From contig CAYGIQ010000091.1 of the NCBI GenBank assembly GCA_964349885.1, forward strand, positions 1-10,238: a stretch of DNA of 10,238 nucleotides. Reading direction: 5' to 3'. Below, one piece after another: positions 1-7,304 of the stretch. The notes under the pieces were generated by a model, which saw nothing but the letters and a program-made list of their open reading frames with translations, made no database searches and was not told where the DNA came from. The position numbers were made by a program, and so were the translations under genes. How positions within the stretch are numbered: position 1 is the first letter of the stretch; every line of letters begins with the position of its first letter. The DNA comes from UBA1413 sp964349885. GTDB lineage: Bacteria > Bacteroidota > Bacteroidia > Bacteroidales > Prolixibacteraceae.

Positions 1-273
1 CGCACCTATCTTTCACGTCTTTTTAACGACCAAATGCAAATGAGTTTTAACCACTACATCAATCATCTGCGTATAGAATACTATATCAAGCATGCAACCG
101 AGGGAGATCATGACAACCACAGCGATTTGTGGTTGTTGAGTGGCTTCAACTCTGCATCGAGTTTTTATCGCTGGTTTCAGCTTCTGAAAGGAATGTCGCC
201 CGCAGCTTACATTAAGGAGTCAGATAATCAGAACAGCGAATCTGCTTTTTCAGGGACCGACCGTGGAACCTAA
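1..273 (+). CDS. AraC-family transcriptional regulator, C-terminal fragment
   Basis: The reading frame is open from the first base of the window and stops at TAA 271-273, so only about the last 90 residues are present; the internal ATG at position 34 is not the true start. The visible part is the end of an AraC-type DNA-binding domain. RTYLSRLFND lies in the first helix-turn-helix, followed by the linker helix SFNHYINHLRIEYYI. The second helix-turn-helix contains SGFNSASSFYRWF and ends with the family signature KGMSPAAYIKE. In Bacteroidota such domains often end longer sensors with membrane or ligand-binding N-termini, but that part lies outside the window, so the signal and target genes cannot be named. 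It points toward the convergent dps gene, 52 bp away. Whether it controls dps or any other neighbour cannot be seen. Confidence 0.88.
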   Translation, partial: RTYLSRLFNDQMQMSFNHYINHLRIEYYIKHATEGDHDNHSDLWLLSGFNSASSFYRWFQLLKGMSPAAYIKESDNQNSESAFSGTDRGT

Positions 274-289
274 AAAGCTGTGGGGAATC

Positions 290-319
290 AAAAAAAAAGC
301 CTGCAGCGTAAATGCAGGC
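290..319 (-). terminator. Intrinsic terminator of dps
   Basis: Read on the minus strand, just after the dps stop codon, there is a perfect 7-bp stem GCCTGCA / TGCAGGC (plus-strand 313-319 and 299-305). It has a 7-nt loop and is followed at once by nine T residues (plus-strand A run 290-298). This is a textbook rho-independent terminator for dps. The same hairpin read on the plus strand, after the AraC-type gene, has no U tract, so it should work mainly in one direction. Confidence 0.9.
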
Positions 320-325
320 GATCTA

Positions 326-799
326 TTAGTTTAAGTAAGACGAATACATCCAGACCAGCTTTTCTTGCTCTCTTATGTAATCGCTCATAAGGGCATTGGT
401 TCCCTCGTCATTGGCCTCCCCCGACAACTCTAACAACTCTCTCTGCAATATCAGCAATGTTTGAAAAGCACTGAGAACCTGCTCGACTGCTTCTCTTCCG
501 TTGGCAACTTTCCCACTCTCCTTAATGGTGGCTATGGTTGAATAACCGCTAAAGGTATGTTCGGGTGTGTGACCCAAAGTAAGAATTCTTTCGGCTACCT
601 CATCGATTTTGGTGAAGAGATCGTTGTAGAGTTCTTCAAATTTAAGATGCAATTCGAAAAATTTTTCACCCTTTATGTTCCAATGATAACCTCGTGTGTT
701 TTGATAAAACATTGAGTAATTGGCCAACAAAACATTCAACTTCTCGGCCAACTGCGACGATTGACCCACATAGAGTCCTATGGCATTTATTTTTTCCAT
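326..799 (-). CDS. dps: Dps-family ferritin-like protein (DNA protection / iron storage)
   Basis: The product is 157 residues, a normal length for Dps, the dodecameric mini-ferritin that oxidises Fe(II), usually with hydrogen peroxide, and stores the iron while protecting DNA. The intersubunit ferroxidase ligands are visible with family spacing: His39 (in RGYHWNIKG), His51, Glu55 (Asp in many Dps proteins), Asp66 and Glu70 (in KIDEVAERI). The N-terminus is short and has no lysine-rich tail, so direct DNA binding of the E. coli type is uncertain; an iron-detoxification role is safer. The start is the ATG at 797-799, which gives the usual MEKIN-type N-terminus. The gene stands alone, ends in a strong terminator, and has a 23-bp inverted repeat 27-49 bp upstream. 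In Bacteroides dps is induced by oxidative stress through OxyR; that is family knowledge, not shown here. Confidence 0.95.
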   Translation of the reverse strand: MEKINAIGLYVGQSSQLAEKLNVLLANYSMFYQNTRGYHWNIKGEKFFELHLKFEELYNDLFTKIDEVAERILTLGHTPEHTFSGYSTIATIKESGKVANGREAVEQVLSAFQTLLILQRELLELSGEANDEGTNALMSDYIREQEKLVWMYSSYLN

Positions 800-825
800 T
801 TTTTACGATTTTTAGTTTTCATTAT

Positions 826-848
826 AACAAAAGCAGGAGGCTTTTGTT
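826..848. promoter_or_regulatory. Perfect inverted repeat upstream of dps, candidate operator
   Basis: AACAAAAGC (826-834) and GCTTTTGTT (840-848) form a perfect 9-bp inverted repeat around a 5-bp spacer AGGAG. It lies 27 to 49 bp upstream of the dps start. On the minus strand it runs directly into TTATAATG, an AT-rich hexamer resembling a -10 element, so a bound protein there could affect dps transcription. The stem is not followed by a T run on either strand, which argues against a terminator. I do not recognise a known OxyR, PerR or Fur consensus in it, so the role is inference. Confidence 0.4.
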
Positions 849-1088
849 TGAAAAGATGGTTGTCTTCTTTCCCAATTTCAACCGCTACATCCTATATTTT
901 GTGTAGGTTTATCTGGCCGGATTCGCAGCTCTTTTTTAAAATTACCCAAACTGGTGTTGCCCAATTGGCTTGCATTGAGAGACTGGTTCTTGTTGCACAG
1001 TAAGTTGTGTTGTTGCCCTATTTTTCATTATCCCTTCTTTGGGTTGTAATTATAGGGATTGTTGCGGTACGAATGAGAAAAATTACGC

Positions 1089-2051
1089 ATGGAACTTTTT
1101 TCAGCCAAACACATAGTCAAGCAGTATGGTCAAACCCATGCGCTTAGTGGTGTCTCCATTTCAGTCAATGCAGGTTCTGTTTTCGGACTACTGGGTCCAA
1201 ATGGCGCCGGAAAAACAACGCTCATCAGGATAATCAACCAGATTACAGCACCCGATAGTGGCGAATTGCTTTTTGAAGGACACCGGATGTCTTCCGCCGA
1301 TGTCTCCAGAATTGGATACCTGCCCGAAGAACGAGGATTGTACAGCAAGATGAAAATTGGGGAGCAAGCGCTCTATCTGGCCCAACTAAAAGGGTTGAGC
1401 AGGAGGGATGCTCTTAAAAGTCTGAAATATTGGTTCGAGAAGTTTGAAATTGTTTCGTGGTGGGACAAAAAGGTCGAAGAACTGTCGAAGGGGATGCAGC
1501 AAAAGGTTCAATTTATAACCACAGTGGTACACAACCCATCGCTGCTTATCTTTGATGAGCCCTTTAGTGGTTTCGATCCAATCAATGCCAATCTCATTAA
1601 GAAGGAGATTCTGGAGCTCCGGGATAAAGGTGCTACCATAATTTTCTCGACCCATAACATGAGCACGGTCGAGGACCTTTGCGATCATATAGCCCTGATC
1701 AACCGCTCTCAAAAAATCCTCGACGGACCCATACTTGGAATAAGGGAGCAATATAAATCGAACATTTTTGAAGTGGTTTACCGGGGAGATTTCTCCCAGG
1801 TAGCACAATCACTTCCAAGCGAATGCATTGTTCTGAATCATGCTGAAGGCAATGCCACCAATACGCTTACCATCAAATACCAGGATGGTTTCCAACCCAA
1901 TTTTCTATTGAAAAATTTGGTAACAAATGCCGAGATAGTTTCATACAACGAACTTATACCCAGTATGAACGATGTCTTTATAAAGGTGGTTGAATCTTCC
2001 AATGCCGAAGATCAATCTTCGGTTCAGAAGGCTGGAACAACAGCTCAATAA
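1089..2051 (+). CDS. ABC transporter ATP-binding protein, NatA-like
   Basis: This 320-residue protein is the cytoplasmic ATPase of an ABC-2 type exporter. It shows Walker A GPNGAGKT (36-43), the Q-loop region with IGYLPEERGLY (75-85) in place of a plain Gln-loop, signature LSKGM (132-136), Walker B LLIFDEP (152-158), D-loop SGFD (160-163) and switch His189 (FSTHN). The region after about residue 215 is the C-terminal accessory domain of the DUF4162 type found in NatA/YhaQ-like ATPases. Those relatives export sodium ions or other small molecules; the substrate here cannot be read from sequence. The ATG at 1089 gives a normal N-terminus, with the nucleotide-binding domain starting at once. The partner permease begins 52 bp after the stop, so the two genes form an operon. 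No convincing Bacteroidota-type promoter was found in the upstream 289-bp region. Confidence 0.93.
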   Translation: MELFSAKHIVKQYGQTHALSGVSISVNAGSVFGLLGPNGAGKTTLIRIINQITAPDSGELLFEGHRMSSADVSRIGYLPEERGLYSKMKIGEQALYLAQLKGLSRRDALKSLKYWFEKFEIVSWWDKKVEELSKGMQQKVQFITTVVHNPSLLIFDEPFSGFDPINANLIKKEILELRDKGATIIFSTHNMSTVEDLCDHIALINRSQKILDGPILGIREQYKSNIFEVVYRGDFSQVAQSLPSECIVLNHAEGNATNTLTIKYQDGFQPNFLLKNLVTNAEIVSYNELIPSMNDVFIKVVESSNAEDQSSVQKAGTTAQ

Positions 2052-2103
2052 TCATCCTGCCTATTCCGATGCACATTTTCAAAACGAAATAACAACCAGT
2101 CAA

Positions 2104-3447
2104 ATGCATAAGACATTCATCATCATCAGAAGGGAATACCTTACCCGTGTGAAAAAGAAGTCGTTTATCATTACCACGCTTCTTGTTCCGCTCTTCTTCC
2201 TCGGAATTATGGTCATTCCGGCATGGCTGGCCACGCGCGACGATACCCAGGAGCGAACCATCGCAGTATTCGATGCCTCGGACCGTTTTGATGGCCAACT
2301 CGAAACTGAGGGGTTTACCCGATATGAGTTGGTCGATGCTGTTGCCTATGCGGAATTGCGCGAATCGCTTACCGGTACAACGTATTATGCACTGCTTTAT
2401 ATACCTGAGAACATATACGAAATCAACAAGGCCACGCTTACTTCTCCTAAGCAGGTACCCATTGAGCTTACCAGTCAGATCGAAAGAAAATTGAGTCAGG
2501 TTATTGAAAACGACAAACGACAAACTATTTTTAACGAAACTGGAATTCCGGATCTTGAGGTTTTGCTACAGGCTACCCGCACCCGTGTGGAATTGAGCAC
2601 AATGAAGGTTTCGGAGGGTGGCGTAGAAAAGAAGAGCTCCTCAATGATTGCATTTGCAGCAAGTTACGGAATGGGGATTCTGATCTATTTCTTTGTATTT
2701 ATGTATGGCTCGCTGGTGATGCGCAGCGTTATGGAGGAGAAAAAGAACCGTATTGTGGAAGTGATTGTTTCCTCTGTTAAACCTTTCCAGCTTATGTCGG
2801 GGAAAATTCTGGGGACGGCTCTGGTGGGTCTGACTCAGGTTGGAATTTGGATTGCCGTAATCTTGATCGGATTTACGGTAGCCCGCGGGTTTATTTCGGC
2901 CGATTCGGCCAAATCAATTGGGCAGAATCTGGTAGAAAATCAACCTCAAATGGGTCTCATGCAACCCGATATCAGCGATATGGAGCATAAAATTGCTGAA
3001 ATTCTGGAAATGATTGGGAACTTGAACTTACCCTTGCTCATCTTCGGGTTTTTCTTCTATTTCCTTGGGGGTTATTTGCTCTACAGTTCATTAATGGGGG
3101 CAATTGGTGCTGCAGCCGACAACGACGAGGATACCCAGCAGATGATGTTGCCCGTGACATTCCCTCTCATTTTATCTATAATTTTCCTGATGGCAATCGC
3201 ACGAAACCCAGAAGGCCAACTGGCATTCTGGACCTCTATAATTCCATTTACCTCACCCATTTGTATGCTTGCACGGCTGCCCTATGGAGTGCCTGCATGG
3301 GAATTAATACTGTCTATGGTTTTGCTGATCGCTTCCCTCTTTGGCGTGATATGGGTTGCAGCCAAGATTTATCGCACCGGTATTCTTATGTACGGCAAAA
3401 AGGTGAATCTCAAAGAGCTTTACAAATGGCTCACCTATAAAGACTAA
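2104..3447 (+). CDS. ABC-2 type transporter permease, NatB-like
   Basis: From the ATG at 2104 the product is 447 residues. The frame is open further upstream to a TTG at 1990, but that would overlap the ATPase gene and add 38 residues ahead of the natural start MHKTFIIIRREYLTR, which is the conserved cytoplasmic beginning of this family. Layout: a first membrane helix at about residues 21-43, a large extracytoplasmic domain to about 178, then a cluster of helices from about 181 to 420. Between the helices is the permease motif MEEKKNRIVEVIVSS (210-224), typical of ABC-2 (NatB/YhaP) subunits. A second polar loop lies at about 262-305. It works with the ATPase encoded just upstream as an exporter of unknown substrate. 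The gene ends 30 bp before the convergent end of the oxidase cluster; I see no strong hairpin in that gap. Confidence 0.9.
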   Translation: MHKTFIIIRREYLTRVKKKSFIITTLLVPLFFLGIMVIPAWLATRDDTQERTIAVFDASDRFDGQLETEGFTRYELVDAVAYAELRESLTGTTYYALLYIPENIYEINKATLTSPKQVPIELTSQIERKLSQVIENDKRQTIFNETGIPDLEVLLQATRTRVELSTMKVSEGGVEKKSSSMIAFAASYGMGILIYFFVFMYGSLVMRSVMEEKKNRIVEVIVSSVKPFQLMSGKILGTALVGLTQVGIWIAVILIGFTVARGFISADSAKSIGQNLVENQPQMGLMQPDISDMEHKIAEILEMIGNLNLPLLIFGFFFYFLGGYLLYSSLMGAIGAAADNDEDTQQMMLPVTFPLILSIIFLMAIARNPEGQLAFWTSIIPFTSPICMLARLPYGVPAWELILSMVLLIASLFGVIWVAAKIYRTGILMYGKKVNLKELYKWLTYKD

Positions 3448-3477
3448 GGGTCATGAGTGCTTAAGTTCAGCCATTTT

Positions 3478-4254
3478 TTATCCCTCCGAACCCAGGGTAC
3501 AACAGCTTGGCTGTGGTTGTGTGGCTTCGGACGATGGCAGGCTTTGCTCTTCGAGACTCTTTTCGAATCGCTTTTCAATTCTGTCTCGGGTGGGACTCAG
3601 ATAGGGAATGTTGAGATTAAGACCACGCAATACAAAGAAGATACCTACCACCACCACCAAAATAGGTATCAGGCTGTTGATGCGTCGTCGGATGTTGTGG
3701 CTTAAAACATTTCCGGCAACACCCAGCAAAAGCAGAAGGGGTAGTGTGCCAATGCCGAAAACCACCATATAACCAGCTCCCATGGTCACACTGCCGGTTG
3801 CAATTGCACCAGCAATTGCAATGTACACCAATCCGCAGGGAAGCAGGCCATTCAGCAATCCAATAAAAAAGAGGCTTTGAAACGATCGGATGGAAAACAT
3901 CTTCACAATGGTTTTTTTGAGTTTTCCTATCCATCGGAAGGCGCTTTGCTCCAAACTATACTGGTTTCGGAAGATTTTAGGAAACATCACCGACACAATC
4001 ATGGCTGCACCCATAATGACCGAAACTACCTGTTGGAATCCTACCAGTTGAAGTCCCTGACCAACCAATCCAAATAGAGCCCCCATGGTACCGTAGGTGA
4101 CGGTCCTCCCCAGATTGTAGAGTACCCCTCCGTAAATTTTTTGACCGACGGTATTTCCGTGAAGCGGAAGCGCCAGAACGATGGGGCCACACATCCCCAG
4201 ACAATGGAAGCTGCCCATGAGCCCCAAAACCATAGCCGAAATCAGTATTTCCAT
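3478..4254 (-). CDS. SafE/TauE-type (DsbD_2-like) membrane protein of the cbb3 oxidase cluster
   Basis: This 258-residue protein has about six transmembrane helices. The first contains GSFHCLGMCGP (14-24), with Cys18 and Cys22 close to His17 and Met21. A second conserved site, NGLLPCGLVY (135-144), opens the second half, giving the pseudo-symmetric architecture of DsbD-like transmembrane proteins (PF13386). Databases often label these sulfite exporter TauE/SafE or UreH-like proteins. Proteins of this kind often sit at the end of ccoGHIS clusters. A part in copper or thiol handling for oxidase assembly is likely but inferred; a true sulfite exporter is less likely in this context. The C-terminal tail is hydrophilic and ends close to a Cys-Cys pair (251-252). 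The start ATG is three bases after the ccoH stop, so the two genes are transcribed and probably translated together. Confidence 0.85.
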   Translation of the reverse strand: MEILISAMVLGLMGSFHCLGMCGPIVLALPLHGNTVGQKIYGGVLYNLGRTVTYGTMGALFGLVGQGLQLVGFQQVVSVIMGAAMIVSVMFPKIFRNQYSLEQSAFRWIGKLKKTIVKMFSIRSFQSLFFIGLLNGLLPCGLVYIAIAGAIATGSVTMGAGYMVVFGIGTLPLLLLLGVAGNVLSHNIRRRINSLIPILVVVVGIFFVLRGLNLNIPYLSPTRDRIEKRFEKSLEEQSLPSSEATQPQPSCCTLGSEG

Positions 4255-4257
4255 AGC

Positions 4258-4707
4258 TTATTCATTGGATTCGACAACAACCATCTTTTCTATCTCATAG
4301 TTCTGGCCAGACATCTGCCAGTTCACTCTTGCATTGTAGCGACCTGCTGCAAGACCAGCGCTGCTCATGATTGCTTTACCATCAATCAGTTCTATGGAAA
4401 AACTCTTGTCGAGCTTGCTGTCAGAAGGTCGATAAAACACCAGCTTTATTTCCGAGGCCTCTGCCGCCAGTGGTTCATCAAATAGAATATTGATCCATTC
4501 ACCTTCCAGCCCCATGTGGATCATACTGGCAAATTCAACCGAACGACGCTCAAGAGCGATTTGCTGTGAATGGTCAACGCCCCGTTCGTAATAATCTTTG
4601 TGTACCATATTAACGTCAAGCCTGGACGCAAAGATTGCAAACCCAATCATGGCCGAAACAAAAAGAATTAGAAAGATGGCTACGCCGCTGCCAATAGTAA
4701 ACTTCAT
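4258..4707 (-). CDS. ccoH: CcoH/FixH, cbb3 oxidase assembly protein
   Basis: The product has 149 residues: one N-terminal membrane anchor (about 7-28), then a periplasmic domain. Directly after the helix is the family hallmark LDVNMVHKDYYERGVDHSQQI-like stretch (30-50), which matches the VxxDYYxxG signature of FixH/CcoH. The rest is predicted beta-rich. CcoH associates with the catalytic subunits and is needed to stabilise or assemble the cbb3 complex. The gene lies after ccoG, as in proteobacterial ccoGHIS clusters, but is separated from it by a 301-bp gap; its stop is three bases before the start of the following membrane protein gene. The ATG at 4705-4707 was chosen because it starts just before the membrane helix. 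Confidence 0.9.
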   Translation of the reverse strand: MKFTIGSGVAIFLILFVSAMIGFAIFASRLDVNMVHKDYYERGVDHSQQIALERRSVEFASMIHMGLEGEWINILFDEPLAAEASEIKLVFYRPSDSKLDKSFSIELIDGKAIMSSAGLAAGRYNARVNWQMSGQNYEIEKMVVVESNE

Positions 4708-5008
4708 GTACCAATGTTTTAAATCGTAGATTATGTCGAGAACGCAATTTTATTCACTGAAAGACCAAAGTTTTCATGCCACTCGATTCATTGGGGCAAT
4801 TTCGGTTTGAGCTTGGAGTTCTGGTTGCCTATCTTGCTCATCATGTTTGCAAGCATAAATTAGGCGGGTTTACACCCAACTTCGAACATCTTCGCCCCGA
4901 TGTTGCAGGTTTTATGTCAAGTCTACAAACCAACTACGGTCTTGTTGGCAAAGGTAGGGATTTTAACCGAGCCAGTTTCCCTTCAGATAGCACAACAGTG
5001 GGTGGCAT
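4708..5008. other. Gap between ccoG and ccoH with no confident gene
   Basis: This 301-bp stretch interrupts an otherwise tightly packed cluster. On the minus strand all three frames are broken by stops; the longest frame starting just after ccoG is a 24-codon ATG frame. On the plus strand a 78-codon frame runs from ATG 4776 to TAA 5010-5012, overlapping the ccoG stop tail to tail. Its codons look fairly balanced, but the peptide (containing YLAHHVCKHKLGG and TTVGGI) has no signal peptide, membrane helix or motif that I recognise. It could be a small antisense gene, a decayed gene or chance. No clear promoter for ccoH or terminator for ccoG was seen. Confidence 0.3.
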
Positions 5009-6370
5009 TTAAGGTGCAATAAAGGTAACTTTGATCTTCTCGGTTAGGTTTTCGTTGATGAAAAGTCCGAAAACCACATCATTTTTACCAGACTGCAGTT
5101 CTGTTTTTGGAATGTGCAGCAAAAACACCGATTCGTAGAGTCCTCTACTTTCAAGGCTGATGTTGCTGCCGGCAAGCTCCAAGCGCCCGTCGTGCGAGAT
5201 GAGGCGAAGAGTGGGCTGCAGATCCTCAAAAGTTTTGTTGACTATCTTAATGTTGTAAAGGTTCGATACAGCATCGTTGGGTTGTTCCTGATACAACATT
5301 CCTGGGGTACGCAGAATGGTGGTTTCAATGGCAGGTCGGTTGAGCAGGGTAACCGCAATAAAGCCTACCAATAGAATCAACACTGCGGAATAGGCTTTGT
5401 TGCGTGCAGTCCAAAGTCTTCTATGTCCACGCTCGATCCCGTTGTACGAATCGTACCTTATAAGGCCTTGGGGCTTCCCTGTTTTCTTCATAACGATGTT
5501 GCATTCGTCGATGCAGGCAGCACAATGAATACATTCGAACTGACTGCCTTGGCGAATGTCGATGCCGGTTGGACAAACGGCCATGCAGCGACGGCAATCA
5601 ATACAATCGCCAGTAGCTTTTGCTCCGCGGGGTTCACCCCTTCGGTAGTCGTAACTTACCACCACAGAGTCGTTGTCGAGCAAAACGCCCTGCATTCTGC
5701 CATATGGGCAAACCATTGTGCAGATTTGTTCCCTAAAGAATGCATAGATCCAATAAAAAACCAGTGAAATCAACGCTATAATCGAGAAAGAGGAGAGATG
5801 GTCTCCCGGACTGTTTACCATTTGAAACCATCGGTCGCTGCCAATAAACCACATTAAAAACGTATTGGTCATTGCCAATGCAATTAGGGCAAAAATGAGA
5901 TGCTTAAGCGTTTTTCGAAAGGCTTTGTCGGCCGTAAACGGTCCTTCGTCTCTTCCTTTGCGGGTTTGGTAATCCCCCTCAATCAAAAATTCGACCCTTC
6001 TGAAAACCATCTCGAGGAATATCGTTTGCGGGCACGCCCAGCCACACCAAACCCTACCGTAGGTAACGGTAAAAAGGATAATGAACACCAAGAATGACAA
6101 CATCAATAGAGCCAAGATAAAGGTGTCTTGTGCCCAGAAGATGGCTCCGAAAAGGATGAATTTTCGGTTGGCAATGTCGATGAGCACGAACGGATGACCG
6201 TTAACCCTGATAAATGGCACCGCAATTAGAAAAGCAAGCAGCAACCAAGCAACAGCACTGCGGTATAGGTAGAGTCTGCCTTTTGGCTGTTTGGCATATA
6301 CCCATTTGCGGCTGCCCATCTCATCGAGATTGGTGGGTCGGTCGCGAAACGTTTCACTATTCTCGACCAT
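5009..6370 (-). CDS. ccoG: CcoG, polyferredoxin-type cbb3 oxidase assembly protein
   Basis: This 453-residue membrane iron-sulfur protein is of the FixG/RdxA/CcoG family. It has several transmembrane helices (about 38-54, 84-104, 157-176, 195-213, 328-344). Two membrane-associated cysteine motifs, CGWACP (Cys109, Cys113) and CTMVCP (Cys217, Cys221), flank the middle. A ferredoxin domain carries two [4Fe-4S] motifs: Cys256, 259, 262 and 266 (followed by PTG), and Cys280, 283, 286 and 290. The last 100 residues form the FixG C-terminal Ig-like periplasmic domain. CcoG is reported to reduce Cu(II) to Cu(I) for insertion into the CuB site of CcoN. The ATG at 6368-6370 is the first in frame and lies 62 bp after ccoP. 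All expected cysteines are present. Confidence 0.96.
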   Translation of the reverse strand: MVENSETFRDRPTNLDEMGSRKWVYAKQPKGRLYLYRSAVAWLLLAFLIAVPFIRVNGHPFVLIDIANRKFILFGAIFWAQDTFILALLMLSFLVFIILFTVTYGRVWCGWACPQTIFLEMVFRRVEFLIEGDYQTRKGRDEGPFTADKAFRKTLKHLIFALIALAMTNTFLMWFIGSDRWFQMVNSPGDHLSSFSIIALISLVFYWIYAFFREQICTMVCPYGRMQGVLLDNDSVVVSYDYRRGEPRGAKATGDCIDCRRCMAVCPTGIDIRQGSQFECIHCAACIDECNIVMKKTGKPQGLIRYDSYNGIERGHRRLWTARNKAYSAVLILLVGFIAVTLLNRPAIETTILRTPGMLYQEQPNDAVSNLYNIKIVNKTFEDLQPTLRLISHDGRLELAGSNISLESRGLYESVFLLHIPKTELQSGKNDVVFGLFINENLTEKIKVTFIAP

Positions 6371-6390
6371 AAAGAAGTTTAATTGGTTGT

Positions 6391-6407
6391 GGACCGGATT
6401 GCGGTCC
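6391..6407 (-). repeat. Hairpin between ccoP and ccoG
   Basis: GGACCG (6391-6396) and CGGTCC (6402-6407) form a perfect 6-bp GC-rich stem with a 5-nt loop in the 62-bp spacer between ccoP and ccoG. On the coding (minus) strand it is followed by ACAACCAATT, not by a U tract, so it is a weak terminator at best. It could mark an mRNA processing or stability point that sets subunit genes apart from assembly genes; that role is inference. Confidence 0.4.
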
Positions 6408-6432
6408 CATTATTTCAGACAGTTGGATCCCA

Positions 6433-7029
6433 TTACATCTCGCAGGGATCGCCCTGAGCTACTTTCTGGTTTTCGGGCGAAGACCCATAAAGCGACACCA
6501 ACACATAGCTGGCTACCTTCTGAATGCTTGCATCATTAAGCTGGCCCCTAAAGGCTGTCATGCCTTTTAACGGTTCTCCGTTTTTGATGATGTTGAACAC
6601 AGCCTCGAAATCACACCCATGTATCGAGTAACCATCGGTAAGATTTGGTCCAATGGCGTTTCCTTCTCCCTGGGCACCGTGACAGGTGAAGCAGTTCATG
6701 TCGTTCCAGATTTTTTGTCCTTGTACCAGCGAAAGTTCGTCGGTGAGCAGTACCATTTCCATTTCCTCCTGTCCGGTCTGCATTTGTTGCTCGGCACGTT
6801 GAACAGCCCTGGCATACTCTTCCTCCTGAGTTGGACCCGACCCCAACCAAAAATAGTACGACCCATACAGAATTGAAATCCCAATGGTGACATAAAACAG
6901 CAGCATAATCCAACCGGGTGGGGGATTATCGAGCTCCTCAATGCCATCGTAGTTGTGTTCGTCGTGGAAATTATCTAAAGGAGATTCCTGTTTGTGCTGA
7001 TCGCTATGGTTTACTTTTTGGTCTGTCAT
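6433..7029 (-). CDS. ccoP: CcoP, monohaem cytochrome c subunit of cbb3 oxidase
   Basis: This is a 198-residue membrane-anchored cytochrome c. The N-terminal part holds the CcoP signature YDGIEELDNPPPGW (27-40), then one membrane helix (about 40-62), a short charged linker rich in Glu and Gln, and one cytochrome c domain. The haem is attached at CFTCH (Cys113, Cys116, His117) and the likely axial Met is Met157 in KGMTAF. Classical CcoP proteins are around 300 residues with two haem domains; here one is missing, which also seems usual in other Bacteroidota. Two further cysteines, Cys139 (in IHGC, where relatives usually have IHGG) and Cys196 near the C-terminus, are unexplained. It passes electrons from donor cytochromes to CcoO. 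ccoQ ends 13 bp upstream. The ATG at 7027-7029 was chosen as it precedes the conserved N-terminal motif. Confidence 0.95.
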   Translation of the reverse strand: MTDQKVNHSDQHKQESPLDNFHDEHNYDGIEELDNPPPGWIMLLFYVTIGISILYGSYYFWLGSGPTQEEEYARAVQRAEQQMQTGQEEMEMVLLTDELSLVQGQKIWNDMNCFTCHGAQGEGNAIGPNLTDGYSIHGCDFEAVFNIIKNGEPLKGMTAFRGQLNDASIQKVASYVLVSLYGSSPENQKVAQGDPCEM

Positions 7030-7042
7030 TGCTCTGCTTCGT

Positions 7043-7234
7043 TTAGGTTGGATTTATGGTATCGGTGGCATCATCTTCGAGAATGGCATTTTTGTAATGC
7101 TCCATTTCTGCCCTGGGCCGCAGCAATGTGCGGACGGCAAAAATGATAAACAGCACAAAAAAGATCAAAAGACCAGCTATGTACCACGAGGCGATGCCTT
7201 CGACAGTCTCTAAGATGTGGCTAACTATCTTCAT
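7043..7234 (-). CDS. ccoQ: CcoQ-like small membrane subunit of cbb3 oxidase
   Basis: This 63-residue protein has one transmembrane helix (about 17-36) followed by a basic-then-acidic cytoplasmic tail (RTLLRPRAEMEHYKNA, then an acidic end). CcoQ/FixQ proteins have this size and layout and stabilise the oxidase, including the binding of CcoP. Sequence similarity within the family is low, so the call rests mainly on position: it sits between the catalytic subunit gene and ccoP, 70 bp after the former and 13 bp before the latter, on the same strand. The ATG at 7232-7234 is the only reasonable start. Confidence 0.8.
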   Translation of the reverse strand: MKIVSHILETVEGIASWYIAGLLIFFVLFIIFAVRTLLRPRAEMEHYKNAILEDDATDTINPT

Positions 7235-7304
7235 TTGAGTTTCGGTTGTACGTTCATTCTAAAGGGTAAATGTTTTCTTAACGTCTGTTTTCCTGAAGGT
7301 AATT

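Noticed and set aside
811..828. PerR-like box TTATAAT upstream of dps
   Set aside because: Only one half-site matches; the second half of the expected 7-1-7 palindrome is absent.
694..1003. Two plus-strand frames of 70-80 codons over the start of dps and the intergenic region
   Set aside because: They overlap dps on the opposite strand, overlap each other in different frames, and show no motif; no gene is supported.
1990..2103. Upstream in-frame extension of the permease gene from a TTG at 1990, overlapping the ATPase gene
   Set aside because: The extension is a polar, unconserved-looking stretch, and the ATG at 2104 gives the normal family N-terminus followed by the first membrane helix.
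1978..2523. Long open frame on the minus strand opposite the ATPase-permease junction
   Set aside because: It is fully covered by two well-supported genes on the plus strand and its translation has no recognisable domain; it is a shadow frame.
3448..3477. Possible bidirectional terminator between the convergent permease and SafE-like genes
   Set aside because: Only the 6-bp palindrome CTTAAG and a short T run are present; no stem strong enough to support a terminator.
3641..3662. CCACCACCACCA-type run resembling a simple repeat
   Set aside because: It encodes a run of valines in a membrane helix of the SafE-like protein and is too short to be a meaningful repeat.
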